A stretch of DNA of 64,000 nt, taken from NCBI RefSeq assembly GCF_004357995.1, contig NZ_SMTK01000003.1, positions 372,001 to 436,000 of the forward strand. The letters are read 5' to 3'. Under the pieces are notes generated by a model, which was not told where the DNA came from, made no database searches, and saw nothing but the letters and a program-made list of their open reading frames with translations. This DNA comes from Arthrobacter crusticola (GTDB lineage Bacteria; Actinomycetota; Actinomycetes; Actinomycetales; Micrococcaceae). This document shows positions 25,347-33,820 of the stretch, piece by piece. A program made the translations under genes and the position numbers. Each line of letters opens with the position of its first letter. Position 1 is the stretch's first letter.

Positions 25347-26197
25347 TGAGCGTTCCGGCCCGGGTCGGGGTGCTCGGCGGAGGACGGATGGGCGCGGGCA
25401 TCGCCCACGCGTTCGTCGTCGCCGGGGCCGACGTCGTCGTCGTGGAGCGTGACGATCCCGCCGCGCTCGCCGCCCACGGGCGGGTGTCCGGCGCCCTGCA
25501 CAAGAGCGTGGAACGCGGATCGACGACGGAGCCGCTGCAGGCACTGCTCGACCGGGTTCGAATCTCCACCGACTACGCCGCGTTCGCTGGCTGCTCCCTC
25601 GTGGTCGAGGCCGTGCCCGAGGACCCCGGCCTGAAGGAGGCGGCCCTCGCCGCGGTGGAGGAGCGCCTCGCCGACGGCGCCTGGCTCGCGACGAACACCT
25701 CCTCGCTGTCGGTCGCCGGCCTTGCCCGGGTGCTGAAACGGCCCTCGGAGTTCTGCGGGCTTCACTTCTTCAACCCGGTGCCCGCCTCCACGCTGATCGA
25801 GGTGGTGCTCGGCCCCGACACCTCGGAGGCCACCGCCGCAGCCGCCCGCGGCTGGGTCGAGGCCCTGGGGAAGACCCCGGTGGTGGTGCGTGATGCCCCC
25901 GGGTTTGCCAGTTCCCGGCTCGGGGTGGCTCTCGCCCTCGAGGCGATGCGCATGGTGGAGGAGGGGGTGGCCTCCCCGGACGACATCGACACCGCGATGG
26001 TCCTCGGCTACAAACACCCGGTGGGTCCGCTGCGGACCACCGACATCGTGGGCCTCGACGTGCGGCTCGGCATCGCCGAATACCTCGAATCCACGCTGGG
26101 CGGGCGGTTCTCCCCGCCGCAGATCCTTCGTGACAAGGTGGCCCGCGGGGAGCTTGGACGCAAGTCAGGCAAGGGCTTCTTCGAGTGGAACGACTGA
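25346..26197 (+). CDS. paaH: 3-hydroxyacyl-CoA dehydrogenase (probable 3-hydroxyadipyl-CoA dehydrogenase)
   Basis: A 283-residue single-function dehydrogenase. The NAD fold starts RVGVLGGGRMGAGIAHAFV; catalytic features follow in LVVEAVPEDPGLKEAAL, TNTSSLSVAGLA, FCGLHFFNPVPASTLIEVV (catalytic His) and DAPGFASSRLGVALALEAM (Asn position reads Ser). The C-terminus has HPVGPLRTTDIVGLDVRL and KSGKGFFEW. It should oxidise 3-hydroxyadipyl-CoA. ATG 25346 overlaps the paaF stop. The length equals short HBD-type enzymes rather than the longer E. coli PaaH (475). Confidence 0.86.
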   Translation: MSVPARVGVLGGGRMGAGIAHAFVVAGADVVVVERDDPAALAAHGRVSGALHKSVERGSTTEPLQALLDRVRISTDYAAFAGCSLVVEAVPEDPGLKEAALAAVEERLADGAWLATNTSSLSVAGLARVLKRPSEFCGLHFFNPVPASTLIEVVLGPDTSEATAAAARGWVEALGKTPVVVRDAPGFASSRLGVALALEAMRMVEEGVASPDDIDTAMVLGYKHPVGPLRTTDIVGLDVRLGIAEYLESTLGGRFSPPQILRDKVARGELGRKSGKGFFEWND

Positions 26198-26228
26198 CCG
26201 CGCGGCACCCATCGGGGATGCCCGGGGC

Positions 26229-26963
26229 ATGAACCTGCCGGAAGGCGCTCCGCGCGCGGACGTCGAGTGGGAGGGCGCCGTGAACGCGCGCGACCTCGGC
26301 GGCGTGGCCGGCCGCGTCCGGCCGGGCCGGATCTACCGGATGGGGCGCCGGGAATGGCTGACCGACCGCGGTTGGCAGCAGGCCTGGGACGACGGCGTGC
26401 GCACCGTCATCGACCTCCGCAACCCCGAAGAGGTGGGCCGCCGCAGCACCGACCCGGTTCTGGCCGGAACGGCGGCCGGGCGGTTCCTCATCCGCAACCT
26501 GCCGACCGAGGACCCCTCCGACGCCGGGTTTCGGGCCCTGTGCGGGCCCTACCTGAACACTCCGCTTCACTACCGGGACAACCTGGAGCGGTGGCCCGGG
26601 AAGTTCGCCGCGGTGGCCCGGGCCGTCGTCGCGGCGCCGGCCGGAGGCGTGATCGTCCACTGCGCGGCCGGACGCGACCGCACCGGCATGGTGACCTCCC
26701 TGCTGCTCGCCGCGTGCGGGGTGCCGGCCGGGGACGTCGCCGACGACTACGAGGTGGCCGTTCGGACCATGAACGAGCGCTACCGGACCCAGGCGGCACC
26801 GCGGGAGAAGCCCCGGAGCGCCCAGGAGCTGTCGGCCTGGCTGCACGAGGCGCGGGGGCACCTGCTGGAGTTGCTCGCGACGCTCGACGCTGAGGCGTAC
26901 CTCCGGGGGGCAGGCCTCAGCTCGGGAGAGCTCGCCGCACTGAGGGCGAGGTTGACCCTCTGA
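26229..26963 (+). CDS. tyrosine-protein phosphatase (SIW14/DSP-like)
   Basis: A 244-residue phosphatase. WEGAVNARDLGG at the N-terminus and RTVIDLRNPEEVG are typical of the tyrosine phosphatase 3 family (related to M. tuberculosis PtpB). The CX5R loop is VIVHCAAGRDRTGMVTSLLL, complete with catalytic Cys, Arg and following Thr. It starts 31 bases after paaH on the same strand and may be read through from that operon, but no link to phenylacetate is known. Substrates could be phosphoprotein or phosphoinositide. Confidence 0.87.
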   Translation: MNLPEGAPRADVEWEGAVNARDLGGVAGRVRPGRIYRMGRREWLTDRGWQQAWDDGVRTVIDLRNPEEVGRRSTDPVLAGTAAGRFLIRNLPTEDPSDAGFRALCGPYLNTPLHYRDNLERWPGKFAAVARAVVAAPAGGVIVHCAAGRDRTGMVTSLLLAACGVPAGDVADDYEVAVRTMNERYRTQAAPREKPRSAQELSAWLHEARGHLLELLATLDAEAYLRGAGLSSGELAALRARLTL

Positions 26964-26997
26964 GCCGGGGCGGCGCCTGACCGGCCGCCGGGGCGGT

Positions 26998-27915
26998 CTA
27001 CCGCGCAGGCTGCTCCCGCTGCAGGGCGGCCAGGTCCGCGCCGTCCCGCACGGCCGGGAGGTAGCCGGAACGGTAGCCCTCGGCGCTGGGGTGAAGGCCG
27101 TCCGGTTCGCCCGCGCCGGTGATCCACGGTTCGGGTGCCCCCAGCCCGTGGGACCGGAAGCCTTCGGTCGTCGGGACCCACAGGAAGCCGTGAGCGGCGG
27201 CGGTCTCCTTGAGGACGGCGTTGAGCGAGTCGGTTCCTGCATTGAACGCCTCCTGCGCCGGAAGGCTCAGGGCGTCCGCCGTGCCGAATTCGGGGGAGAA
27301 CAGGTGGGGGTATCCGGTCACGACGACCACCGCCTCCGGGGCCGCCCGCCGAAGCTGCCCGTAGAGGGCGTCGAGGTCCCGGGCCAAGGCGGGCAGGACC
27401 AGCGCCGTCGTCTCCTCGATCAGGCGGCGGCAGGACTCAAGGGGCGCTGTTGCGCACGTGCCCGCCACCTGGCCGAATCCGGCGTCGTTGCCTCCGGCCG
27501 ACACTGTGACAAGGTCGGTCTGCGGCCCGAGTGAACCTTCCTCCACCAGTTGGGAGACCTGGGCGGGGACGCTGGACGGCGCAGTGCCGGGGGCGGCGAC
27601 CGCGCCGGCGCACGTGCCGTCCGCTGCCAGTTCGACCGCGTCCTCGGCATCAAGCAGGCCGGGCAGGCCGAGCGGCGAACGCCCGCATTCCCCGGAGTAG
27701 GAGCCGGCGCCCAGGCCGGAGGCGTAGGAATCACCGACGGCGACGTAGGACAGGGGCTCCGGCGGCGCGGGCGGAGCCGGCTCTGCCGGGGTGCAGGCGG
27801 CAACTGACGCGGCCAGCGACGCTGCGAGCAATGCCGCCGGCAGAACGCTCCAGCGGGCCGCCGGCTTCCGCGCCGGCCGGAGGGGCCGCGCTGCGAAGGG
27901 GCGGCGTGCGGTCAT
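26998..27915 (-). CDS. SGNH/GDSL-type secreted hydrolase, lipoprotein
   Basis: A 305-residue esterase-like protein. A basic N-terminus and hydrophobic helix lead to SLAASVAAC, a lipobox, so it should be membrane-anchored outside. Block I is VAVGDSYASGLGAGSY with the nucleophile Ser, block III VSAGGNDAGF, and block V DGLHPSAEGY with the His. Several cysteine pairs (GECG, GTCAGA, GTCATA, SCRR) suggest disulfides, as in Streptomyces lipases of this family. On the minus strand TAGCGT (27928-27923) lies seven bases before ATG, implying a leaderless mRNA. Confidence 0.88.
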   Translation of the reverse strand: MTARRPFAARPLRPARKPAARWSVLPAALLAASLAASVAACTPAEPAPPAPPEPLSYVAVGDSYASGLGAGSYSGECGRSPLGLPGLLDAEDAVELAADGTCAGAVAAPGTAPSSVPAQVSQLVEEGSLGPQTDLVTVSAGGNDAGFGQVAGTCATAPLESCRRLIEETTALVLPALARDLDALYGQLRRAAPEAVVVVTGYPHLFSPEFGTADALSLPAQEAFNAGTDSLNAVLKETAAAHGFLWVPTTEGFRSHGLGAPEPWITGAGEPDGLHPSAEGYRSGYLPAVRDGADLAALQREQPAR

Positions 27916-27947
27916 ATCTTCCACGCTATCAAGGCCGACAGGTCCGC

Positions 27948-28688
27948 TCAGCCGTTCTCCGCGGTGTTCCGGAGGGCCGCCAGCAGCCCCGCGAACGCGA
28001 CGGCGGCGGCCCCGAGGGCCGCGGCGGTTCCGGGGGTCCGGTAGCGGGGCAGGGTGCGCACCGCGGTCCCGGTGAGGCCCCATGCCACGGCCGCGGGATA
28101 GGCCGCGGAGACCGGGACCCGCCGGGTGACGACGACGGAGGCTCCTGTCAGGGACGCCAGCAGGGCCGCTCCCCAGAAATCGGCCCCCGGGCGGGGTGCG
28201 CGGACGCCGCGATCGATGAGGAGTTCGGTGACCGCCGCGCCTGCCGCCAGGGTGATCCAGCCGCTGAACAGCCCGAGTGGCACCCTCACCAGCCAGCGTG
28301 CGGAGGCCGATGTCCGTTCCGCCTCATCCGTCGGCGTGGCCCGCGCATAGCCGAGGAGCGCCGCGGTGGTCGTCGCCGCGATGAGCGGCAGCTGAACCGC
28401 GGGGGAGGACGTCCTCACCCAGAGCCCGGAGAGGCCCACGGCGGCGGCCACCGGGCCGCCGGTCCGGCGGAACAGCTGCCTGCCGCGTTGGGCGGGAAGC
28501 GCCTGGTAACCGGCGTACCCGAGGACGCCGGCGTAGATGGGGAACCAGATGGTGAACGCGTAGTTGGCGGGAAGGACCCGGCTGGTGCTCTTCCTGGCGT
28601 CTCCGTAGTCGCCGGTCGCGCCACTGAGGATCCCTCCCGCCACGGCTGCTGCCACGGCGCACTGCCGAAGGAGGTCGCGGTCTGGCAT
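27948..28688 (-). CDS. TspO/MBR-related tryptophan-rich sensory protein-like membrane protein
   Basis: A 246-residue membrane protein with about seven hydrophobic segments. The segment FTIWFPIYAGVLGYAGYQALP and the earlier SGATGDYGD and VLPANYA resemble the long TspO-related family seen in actinobacteria and plants rather than classical 160-residue TspO. It may bind porphyrin or lipid; nothing is proven. ATG 28688 follows GGAAGGAC at good distance. It lies 32 bases downstream of the end of the SGNH upstream region on the same strand, with its own 411-base leader region that holds a large hairpin. Confidence 0.65.
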   Translation of the reverse strand: MPDRDLLRQCAVAAAVAGGILSGATGDYGDARKSTSRVLPANYAFTIWFPIYAGVLGYAGYQALPAQRGRQLFRRTGGPVAAAVGLSGLWVRTSSPAVQLPLIAATTTAALLGYARATPTDEAERTSASARWLVRVPLGLFSGWITLAAGAAVTELLIDRGVRAPRPGADFWGAALLASLTGASVVVTRRVPVSAAYPAAVAWGLTGTAVRTLPRYRTPGTAAALGAAAVAFAGLLAALRNTAENG

Positions 28689-29099
28689 GGGCGGTCCTTC
28701 CGGGCCGGGGCAGGCCCCGTGGGCGGGAAGGCGGGCCGGGCGGCCCCGCCGATCCGGCGTCAGCAGCCGAGGATCCTGCCGGGAACGAATGGAGGTCCTG
28801 ACCGGTACGGCACTGATGGGGGACATTGCCGGGGCCCGGTCAGGACCTCTACGAATGGACTGTACAAGAGGCACCACCCCCTGCCGCAAGGGTTTCGACG
28901 GAGGAGTATTACGAGGGTCGAGAATATTCCGGCTCAACTATCACCCCTGTCCCACGGGGTTCCTCCCGTCACCTTCTCCGGGTGGTGTGCGGAGGGAGGA
29001 GGGGCAAACGTTACGTACTGTGACATGGGCCCGGTTGGCGGGCCGACGGGGCAGGGGTCGACCCGTCGGCCGGCGCACCCCGAAGGGCGGCGAGCCCGC
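28689..29099. other. 411-base intergenic region with large hairpin, upstream of the TspO-like gene
   Basis: No gene of recognisable type lies here on either strand. The main feature is the inverted repeat at 28792-28849. The right half (about 28880-29030) is less GC-rich and contains AT-bearing stretches such as GTATTACG and AATATTCC that could hold a promoter, but I cannot assign -35 and -10 boxes with confidence. Confidence 0.5.
28792..28849. repeat. 14-base perfect inverted repeat flanked by ACGAATGGA direct repeats
   Basis: GAGGTCCTGACCGG at 28792-28805 and CCGGTCAGGACCTC at 28836-28849 pair perfectly around a 30-base loop. The sequence ACGAATGGA occurs just outside, at 28785-28793 and 28851-28859, in the same orientation. 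On the minus strand it would be in the 5' leader of the TspO-like gene, about 104-161 bases before its ATG. It could be an RNA structure, a site-specific binding element or a small mobile-element relic. Confidence 0.7.
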
Positions 29100-29531
29100 T
29101 CAGCCGGGGATGGGCCTATCCAGCAGCAGGTTGGTGATCCGCATCGTGCACAGCCGCTGGCCGTCCTCGTTCTCGATGAGCACCTCGTGGGTGGTCAGGG
29201 TCCGTCCAAGGTGGATCGGCGTGGCCGTGACGGTGACCCGGCCCGAGCGGGCCGAGCGGTGGTGGGTGGCCGAGACGTCGACCCCGACCGCCGTCTTGCC
29301 CAGGGTGCTCGCGTGGATCACCGCAGCCCAGGATCCGACCGCCTCGCCGACGGCCAGCGAGGCCCCGCCGTGAAGCAGTCCGAAGGACTGCCGGTTGCCC
29401 TCAACGGGCATTGTTGCGACGACCCTCTCGACGGACTGCTCAAGGATCTCGACGCCCATGGTGACGTCCAGTTCACCGGGGACAATGCGCCACGGGGTCC
29501 GGGCCGCGTCGGGTGCTGAAGTTTCGCTCAC
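29100..29531 (-). CDS. hotdog thioesterase, MenI (DHNA-CoA hydrolase)-like
   Basis: A 143-residue hotdog-fold thioesterase. FGLLHGGASLAVGEAVGS with Glu at residue 63 matches E. coli YdiI/MenI, where Glu63 is catalytic, and the downstream THHRSARSGRVTVTATPIHLG matches the same enzyme closely. MenI hydrolyses DHNA-CoA to DHNA, the step between MenB and MenA, whose genes are in this window. The competing reading is a PaaI-type esterase, because the gene is divergent from paaZ and shares a PaaR palindrome. GTG 29531 follows AAGGAG and is the likely start. Confidence 0.8.
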   Translation of the reverse strand: MSETSAPDAARTPWRIVPGELDVTMGVEILEQSVERVVATMPVEGNRQSFGLLHGGASLAVGEAVGSWAAVIHASTLGKTAVGVDVSATHHRSARSGRVTVTATPIHLGRTLTTHEVLIENEDGQRLCTMRITNLLLDRPIPG

Positions 29532-29587
29532 TGGGGCTCCTTGGGGGTGCACTGAAAAAGGCAGATCCTGTACGCTGGGAAAATATT

Positions 29588-29605
29588 ACCGAACGTCCGT
29601 TCAGT
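29588..29605. promoter_or_regulatory. putative PaaR operator between the MenI-like gene and paaZ
   Basis: ACCGAACG-TC-CGTTCAGT, an 8-2-8 inverted repeat with 7 of 8 arm positions matching, located 50 bases before the paaZ ATG and 56 bases before the divergent thioesterase start. It is the best copy of the palindrome in the window. Confidence 0.78.
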
Positions 29606-29655
29606 TTATCCTCCGGGGCGGCGGACGCGTTGAGATCAAGCTGAAAGGCGAGTCG

Positions 29656-31743
29656 ATGACGACTGCTACCGCTGTAAGCACGGACATTGTCCCCAGCTTC
29701 ATCGAGGACTCCTGGTGGGCGCCGGACCAGCAGGTCCTGGACAGTGGGAACTCCACCCGGGTCCGCGACGCAAGCACCGGCGAGGTCCTCGCCGTCGTCT
29801 GCACCGCAGGCCTTGATATCGGCGCTGCGGTACGGTTCGCGCGCTCGACCGGCCAGGCCGAACTCGGGAAGCTCACCTTCCACGAGCGGGCCCTGAAACT
29901 CAAGGAGCTTGCACAGTTCCTCAACGGGCACCGGGAGCCGCTCTACGAGCTGTCGGCCCGGACCGGGGCCACCCGCGGCGACTCGATGGTCGACATCGAC
30001 GGCGGCATCGGCGTCCTGTTCACCTTCGGCTCGAAGGGGCGGCGCGAGCTTCCCAACTCGCAGGTCATCGTCGACGGCCCGGCCGAAAACCTCTCCAAGG
30101 ACGGCTCGTTCCTCGGCACCCACATCTACACCCGCATCCCCGGCGCCGCGGTGCAGATCAACGCCTTCAACTTCCCCGTCTGGGGCATGCTCGAAAAGCT
30201 CGCCCCCGCCTTCCTCTCCGGCGTCCCCACCATCGTCAAGCCCGCGACTCCGACCGGCTACCTCACGGCGGCCGTCGTGAAGCTGATCGTGCAGTCGAAC
30301 ATCCTGCCCAAGGGATCGCTCCAGCTCATCTCCGGACCGGCCCGGGACCTGCTGGACCACCTCGACTACCGCGACCTCGTCGCCTTCACCGGGTCCGCCT
30401 CCACCGCGAACCACCTCCGCTCCCACTCCAACGTGATGCACGGCGGGGTGCGCTTCAGCTCCGAGACGGACTCCCTCAACGCCGCGATCCTCGGACCCGA
30501 CGCAGTGCCGGGCACCCCGGAATTCGAGGCCTTCATCCGCTCCCTCGTCACCGAGGTCACCGTGAAGGCCGGGCAGAAGTGCACGGGCATCCGGCGCACC
30601 ATCGTGCCCAAGGCCCTCGTCCAGGACGTGGTCGACGCCGCCCGCGCCCGCATCGAGGAGCGCGTCACCCTCGGCGACCCGCGGGCGGAGGGCGTCACCA
30701 TGGGCGCGCTGGCGTCCCTCGAGCAGCTCGAAGGCGTGCGGGACGCGGTGCGGGAACTGATGTCCTCCGGCGGTGAACTGGCCCTCGGCTCGCTCGAGGC
30801 GCCGCCCGTGACCCGCGCCGACGGCACGGTCGGCCCCGCCGACGGCGGAGCGTTCATGGCGCCGGTGCTCCTCACCTGGGACGACGTCGAAGCCGGAGCC
30901 CTGCACTCGGTGGAGGCCTTCGGGCCCGTCGCCTCGGTGATCGGCTACGACAACCCCGCCCACGCGGTCCACCTCGCCGCGCTCGGCTCCGGCTCCCTGG
31001 TCGCCACCGTGTGCACCAACGACCCGGCGGTGGCCCGCGAGCTCGTCATCGGCATCGCGGCCCACCACGGACGCGTGCTGATGCTCAACAGGGAGGACGC
31101 CCGCTCCTCCACGGGGCACGGGTCTCCCGTGCCCCACCTCACCCACGGCGGCCCCGGCCGGGCCGGCGGCGGCGAGGAGCTCGGCGGGATGCGCTCGGTG
31201 CTCCACCACATGCAGCGCACAGCGCTCCAGGGCTCACCGAACATGCTCACAGCCGTCACCGGCATCTGGCACACCGGGGCCGACCGCAACTTTGACGGCG
31301 TCCACCCGTTCCGCAAGAACCTTGCCGAACTGCGCATCGGCGACGCCGTGCGCTCGGATCTCCGGCAGGTGACCCTTGAGGACATCACGGCGTTCGCTGA
31401 GACCACGGGGGATAAGTTCTACGCCCACACCAATGAGGAAGCCGCCGCGGCCAACCCGTTCTTCCCGGGCATCGTGGCGCACGGGTACCTGCTGCTGTCC
31501 TGGGCGGCCGGTCTCTTCGTCGATCCGGCGCCGGGGCCGGTGCTGGCCAACTACGGGCTCGAGAACCTGCGCTTCCTCACCCCGGTGGCCGCCGGGGATT
31601 CGATCCGGGTGACCCTGACGGCCAAGCGCATCACCCCGCGCGAGACCGACGAATACGGCGAGGTGGCCTGGGATGCGGTGCTGACCAACCAGTCCGACGA
31701 GATCGTGGCCACCTACGACGTGCTTACCCTCGTGGAGAAGTAA
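29656..31743 (+). CDS. paaZ: bifunctional oxepin-CoA hydrolase / 3-oxo-5,6-dehydrosuberyl-CoA semialdehyde dehydrogenase
   Basis: A 695-residue two-domain enzyme that opens the oxepin ring and oxidises the resulting aldehyde. Residues 1 to about 530 form an aldehyde dehydrogenase with INAFNFPVWGMLEKLAPAF, FTGSASTANHLRSHSN, and the catalytic Cys309 in VKAGQKCTGIRRTIVP. Residues about 550-690 form an (R)-specific hydratase of the MaoC type: DITAFAETTGDKFYAHTNEE then NPFFPGIVAHGYLLLSW with the catalytic Asp/His pair. Length is close to E. coli PaaZ (681). ATG 29656 is chosen because GAAAGGCGAG precedes it and homology begins there. Confidence 0.94.
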   Translation: MTTATAVSTDIVPSFIEDSWWAPDQQVLDSGNSTRVRDASTGEVLAVVCTAGLDIGAAVRFARSTGQAELGKLTFHERALKLKELAQFLNGHREPLYELSARTGATRGDSMVDIDGGIGVLFTFGSKGRRELPNSQVIVDGPAENLSKDGSFLGTHIYTRIPGAAVQINAFNFPVWGMLEKLAPAFLSGVPTIVKPATPTGYLTAAVVKLIVQSNILPKGSLQLISGPARDLLDHLDYRDLVAFTGSASTANHLRSHSNVMHGGVRFSSETDSLNAAILGPDAVPGTPEFEAFIRSLVTEVTVKAGQKCTGIRRTIVPKALVQDVVDAARARIEERVTLGDPRAEGVTMGALASLEQLEGVRDAVRELMSSGGELALGSLEAPPVTRADGTVGPADGGAFMAPVLLTWDDVEAGALHSVEAFGPVASVIGYDNPAHAVHLAALGSGSLVATVCTNDPAVARELVIGIAAHHGRVLMLNREDARSSTGHGSPVPHLTHGGPGRAGGGEELGGMRSVLHHMQRTALQGSPNMLTAVTGIWHTGADRNFDGVHPFRKNLAELRIGDAVRSDLRQVTLEDITAFAETTGDKFYAHTNEEAAAANPFFPGIVAHGYLLLSWAAGLFVDPAPGPVLANYGLENLRFLTPVAAGDSIRVTLTAKRITPRETDEYGEVAWDAVLTNQSDEIVATYDVLTLVEK

Positions 31744-31834
31744 GGCGTGACCGCCGGCGGGCCGCGTGGGCGGCCCGCCGGAGCTGACGCCGGTGCGGGC
31801 GGCTGCCGGCGCCGGCCCGCGCCGGATGCCGGGC

Positions 31835-32461
31835 TCAGGGCCGGTGGTGCAGCCCGTCGAAGACCATGGTGATGACGTCGTCGGCCAGCTTGCCGGCGGT
31901 GAGCTGCCCGCCGGGTTTGTACCATTCAACGATCGAGTTGATCGTGCCGAACAGCAGCCGGGTGGTGGTCCGCGGGTCGATGTCGCTGCGCAGCGATCCC
32001 TCCGACCGGGCCGCGTCGACAAGGGCAGCGACCTGCCGGTCGAAGGAGCGCCGGCGCTCAAGGGCGCCGCGCTCGACCTCCGTATTGCCGCGCAGGCGCA
32101 GCAGCAGGGTCACGAACGGCAGGCGCTCGGTCAGGACGGCGATGGTTCCTCGGAGCACGAATTCGAGCCGCGCATCGGCCCGCCCCGACGTCGCCCGCGG
32201 GTCGGCGAGGACCGCCTCAAGCCCGCCGAGGGCGTGTTCGAGGGCCAGCCGGAGCAGGTCGCCCTTCGAGGGGACGTGGTGGTAGATCGCGGACTTGCTG
32301 ATGCCCAGGTTCTCGGCGAGCACTCCCATCGAGGTCGCCTCGTAGCCGTGCCGGTTGAAGACGTCCACGGCGATGGTGAGGACCGCCTGCTGGTCGTAGC
32401 CGGGACGCCCGCGGCGTCCGGGCGTGGTGGCCGGTACTTGAGTGCTCGCCATATCCGTCAT
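31835..32461 (-). CDS. paaR: TetR/AcrR-family regulator, probable PaaR
   Basis: A 208-residue repressor. The N-terminal HTH is YDQQAVLTIAVDVFNRHGYE, then TSMGVLAENLGISKSAIYHH as the recognition helix, followed by KGDLLRLALEHALGG; the rest is a helical ligand domain. It is 18 bases downstream of paaK, in the order paaI-paaK-paaR. PaaR in Thermus senses phenylacetyl-CoA and binds palindromes of the form CNAACGNNCGTTNG; four sites of that form precede the paa units here. A half-match (GAACGTTCGGT) lies right before its own start at 32470. Confidence 0.87.
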   Translation of the reverse strand: MTDMASTQVPATTPGRRGRPGYDQQAVLTIAVDVFNRHGYEATSMGVLAENLGISKSAIYHHVPSKGDLLRLALEHALGGLEAVLADPRATSGRADARLEFVLRGTIAVLTERLPFVTLLLRLRGNTEVERGALERRRSFDRQVAALVDAARSEGSLRSDIDPRTTTRLLFGTINSIVEWYKPGGQLTAGKLADDVITMVFDGLHHRP

Positions 32462-32479
32462 TTTCGCATGAACGTTCGG

Positions 32480-33820
32480 TCACTCCGCGCCGGAGCGGGG
32501 GCGGAGGTCGTAGACCCTCTTGAGCTTCCCGCTGGAGCGCACCAGGGAGCCCTGCTCGACGACGCTCACGGTGCAGCTCGAGCCGATGTGGATTTTAATC
32601 TGCTCGCGCAGCGTGGCCGCGGCGTCGCGGGCCGCCTCAGCGGACACGCCCTCCCGCGGCTCCACCTTCACATTCAGCTGGTCCATCCGCTGGCCCTCGG
32701 GCCGGGTGAGTTCAAGCTGGAAGTGCGGGCTCAGCGCCGGAATCCGCAGGGCGAGCTCCTCGACCTGGGTGGGGAACAGGTTGACTCCCCGCAGGATGAT
32801 CATGTCGTCGCTGCGGCCGGTGATCCGCCCCATCCGGCGCATCCCGGGCCGGGCGGTGCCGGGCAGCAGCCGGGTCAGGTCGTGGGTGCGGTACCGGATG
32901 ATCGGCAGGGCCTCCTTGGTCAGGGAGGTGAAGACGAGTTCACCGGCTTCGCCGTCGGGCAGGACCTCATCGGTGAACGGGTCGACGATCTCGGGCCGGA
33001 AATGGTCCTCCCAGATGTGCGAGCCGTCCTTGCTCTCCACACATTCCCCGGCCACGCCCGGGCCCATCACCTCGGAGAGCCCGTAGATGTCGCAGGCGTC
33101 GAAGCCCATGCGCTCCTCGAGCTCGTGGCGCATCTCCTCGGTCCACGGCTCGGCGCCGAGCACGGCGGTCTTCAGCGAGGTGGAGCGCCGGTCGATGCCG
33201 GCGGCGGTCATGGCATCGAGGATGGTGAGCAGGTAGGTGGGGGTGGCGAGGATGGCGTCGGGCTCGAAGTCGCGGATGAGCTGGACCTGCCGCTCGGTCT
33301 GGCCGCCGGACATCGGGATGACGGTGCACCCGAGCTTTTCGGCGCCGTAGTGGGCGCCGAGGCCGCCGGTAAAGAGCCCGTACCCGTAGGCGTTGTGGAC
33401 CTTCCACCCGGTCTTGACGCCTGAGGCGCGCAGTGAACGGGCCACCAGGGTGGCCCAGCGGTCGATGTCCCCGGCGGTGTACCCGACGACGGTGGGCTTG
33501 CCCGTGGTGCCCGAGGACGCGTGGATGCGGACCACCCGGTCCTGCGGGACGGCGAACATCCCGAAGGGGTAGGACCGCCGCAGGTCCTCCTTGGTGGTGA
33601 AGGGAAACTTCGCCAGGTCCGACAGTTCGCGCAGGTCGCCTGGATGCACCCCTGCGTCGTCGAACTTCCGCCGGTACAGTTCCACCTTCTCGTACGCGAG
33701 CGCCACGGTGCGCTGCAGGCGCTCGAGCTGGAGCGATTCGATGCGGTCACGGCTGTACTCCTCCTCGGGGTCGAGGGTTCCGGGAGCGGCCGCAGAGGCC
33801 TTGAGGGCTGTACCGGTCAT
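32480..33820 (-). CDS. paaK: phenylacetate-CoA ligase
   Basis: A 446-residue AMP-forming ligase that activates phenylacetate, the first committed step. It contains LAKFPFTTKEDLRRSYPFGM, the P-loop HASSGTTGKPTVVGYT, YGLFTGGLGAHYGAEKLGC, the aryl-binding GAEPWTEEMRHELEERMG, and CDIYGLSEVMGPGVAGEC, all strongly conserved in PaaK. The C-terminal domain has GRSDDMIILRGVNLFPTQ and a final Lys in SSGKLKRVYD. The start overlaps the paaI stop by four bases (ATGA), so the two are coupled. Confidence 0.95.
   Translation of the reverse strand: MTGTALKASAAAPGTLDPEEEYSRDRIESLQLERLQRTVALAYEKVELYRRKFDDAGVHPGDLRELSDLAKFPFTTKEDLRRSYPFGMFAVPQDRVVRIHASSGTTGKPTVVGYTAGDIDRWATLVARSLRASGVKTGWKVHNAYGYGLFTGGLGAHYGAEKLGCTVIPMSGGQTERQVQLIRDFEPDAILATPTYLLTILDAMTAAGIDRRSTSLKTAVLGAEPWTEEMRHELEERMGFDACDIYGLSEVMGPGVAGECVESKDGSHIWEDHFRPEIVDPFTDEVLPDGEAGELVFTSLTKEALPIIRYRTHDLTRLLPGTARPGMRRMGRITGRSDDMIILRGVNLFPTQVEELALRIPALSPHFQLELTRPEGQRMDQLNVKVEPREGVSAEAARDAAATLREQIKIHIGSSCTVSVVEQGSLVRSSGKLKRVYDLRPRSGAE

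Noticed and set aside
28687-29373. Possible plus-strand gene filling the 411-base gap before the MenI-like gene
   Set aside because: Translation is compositionally like noncoding GC-rich frames, has no family motif, and overlaps the thioesterase in antisense.
27531-29519. A 662-codon open frame on the plus strand across the SGNH and TspO-like genes
   Set aside because: Product is Arg/Gly/Pro-rich with no recognisable motif, and it is antisense to genes with clear catalytic or membrane features.
32469-32482. Fifth PaaR operator directly before paaR
   Set aside because: Only one half-site (ACCGAACG on the minus strand) is good; the other arm matches poorly and it overlaps the paaK stop. Kept as a note only.
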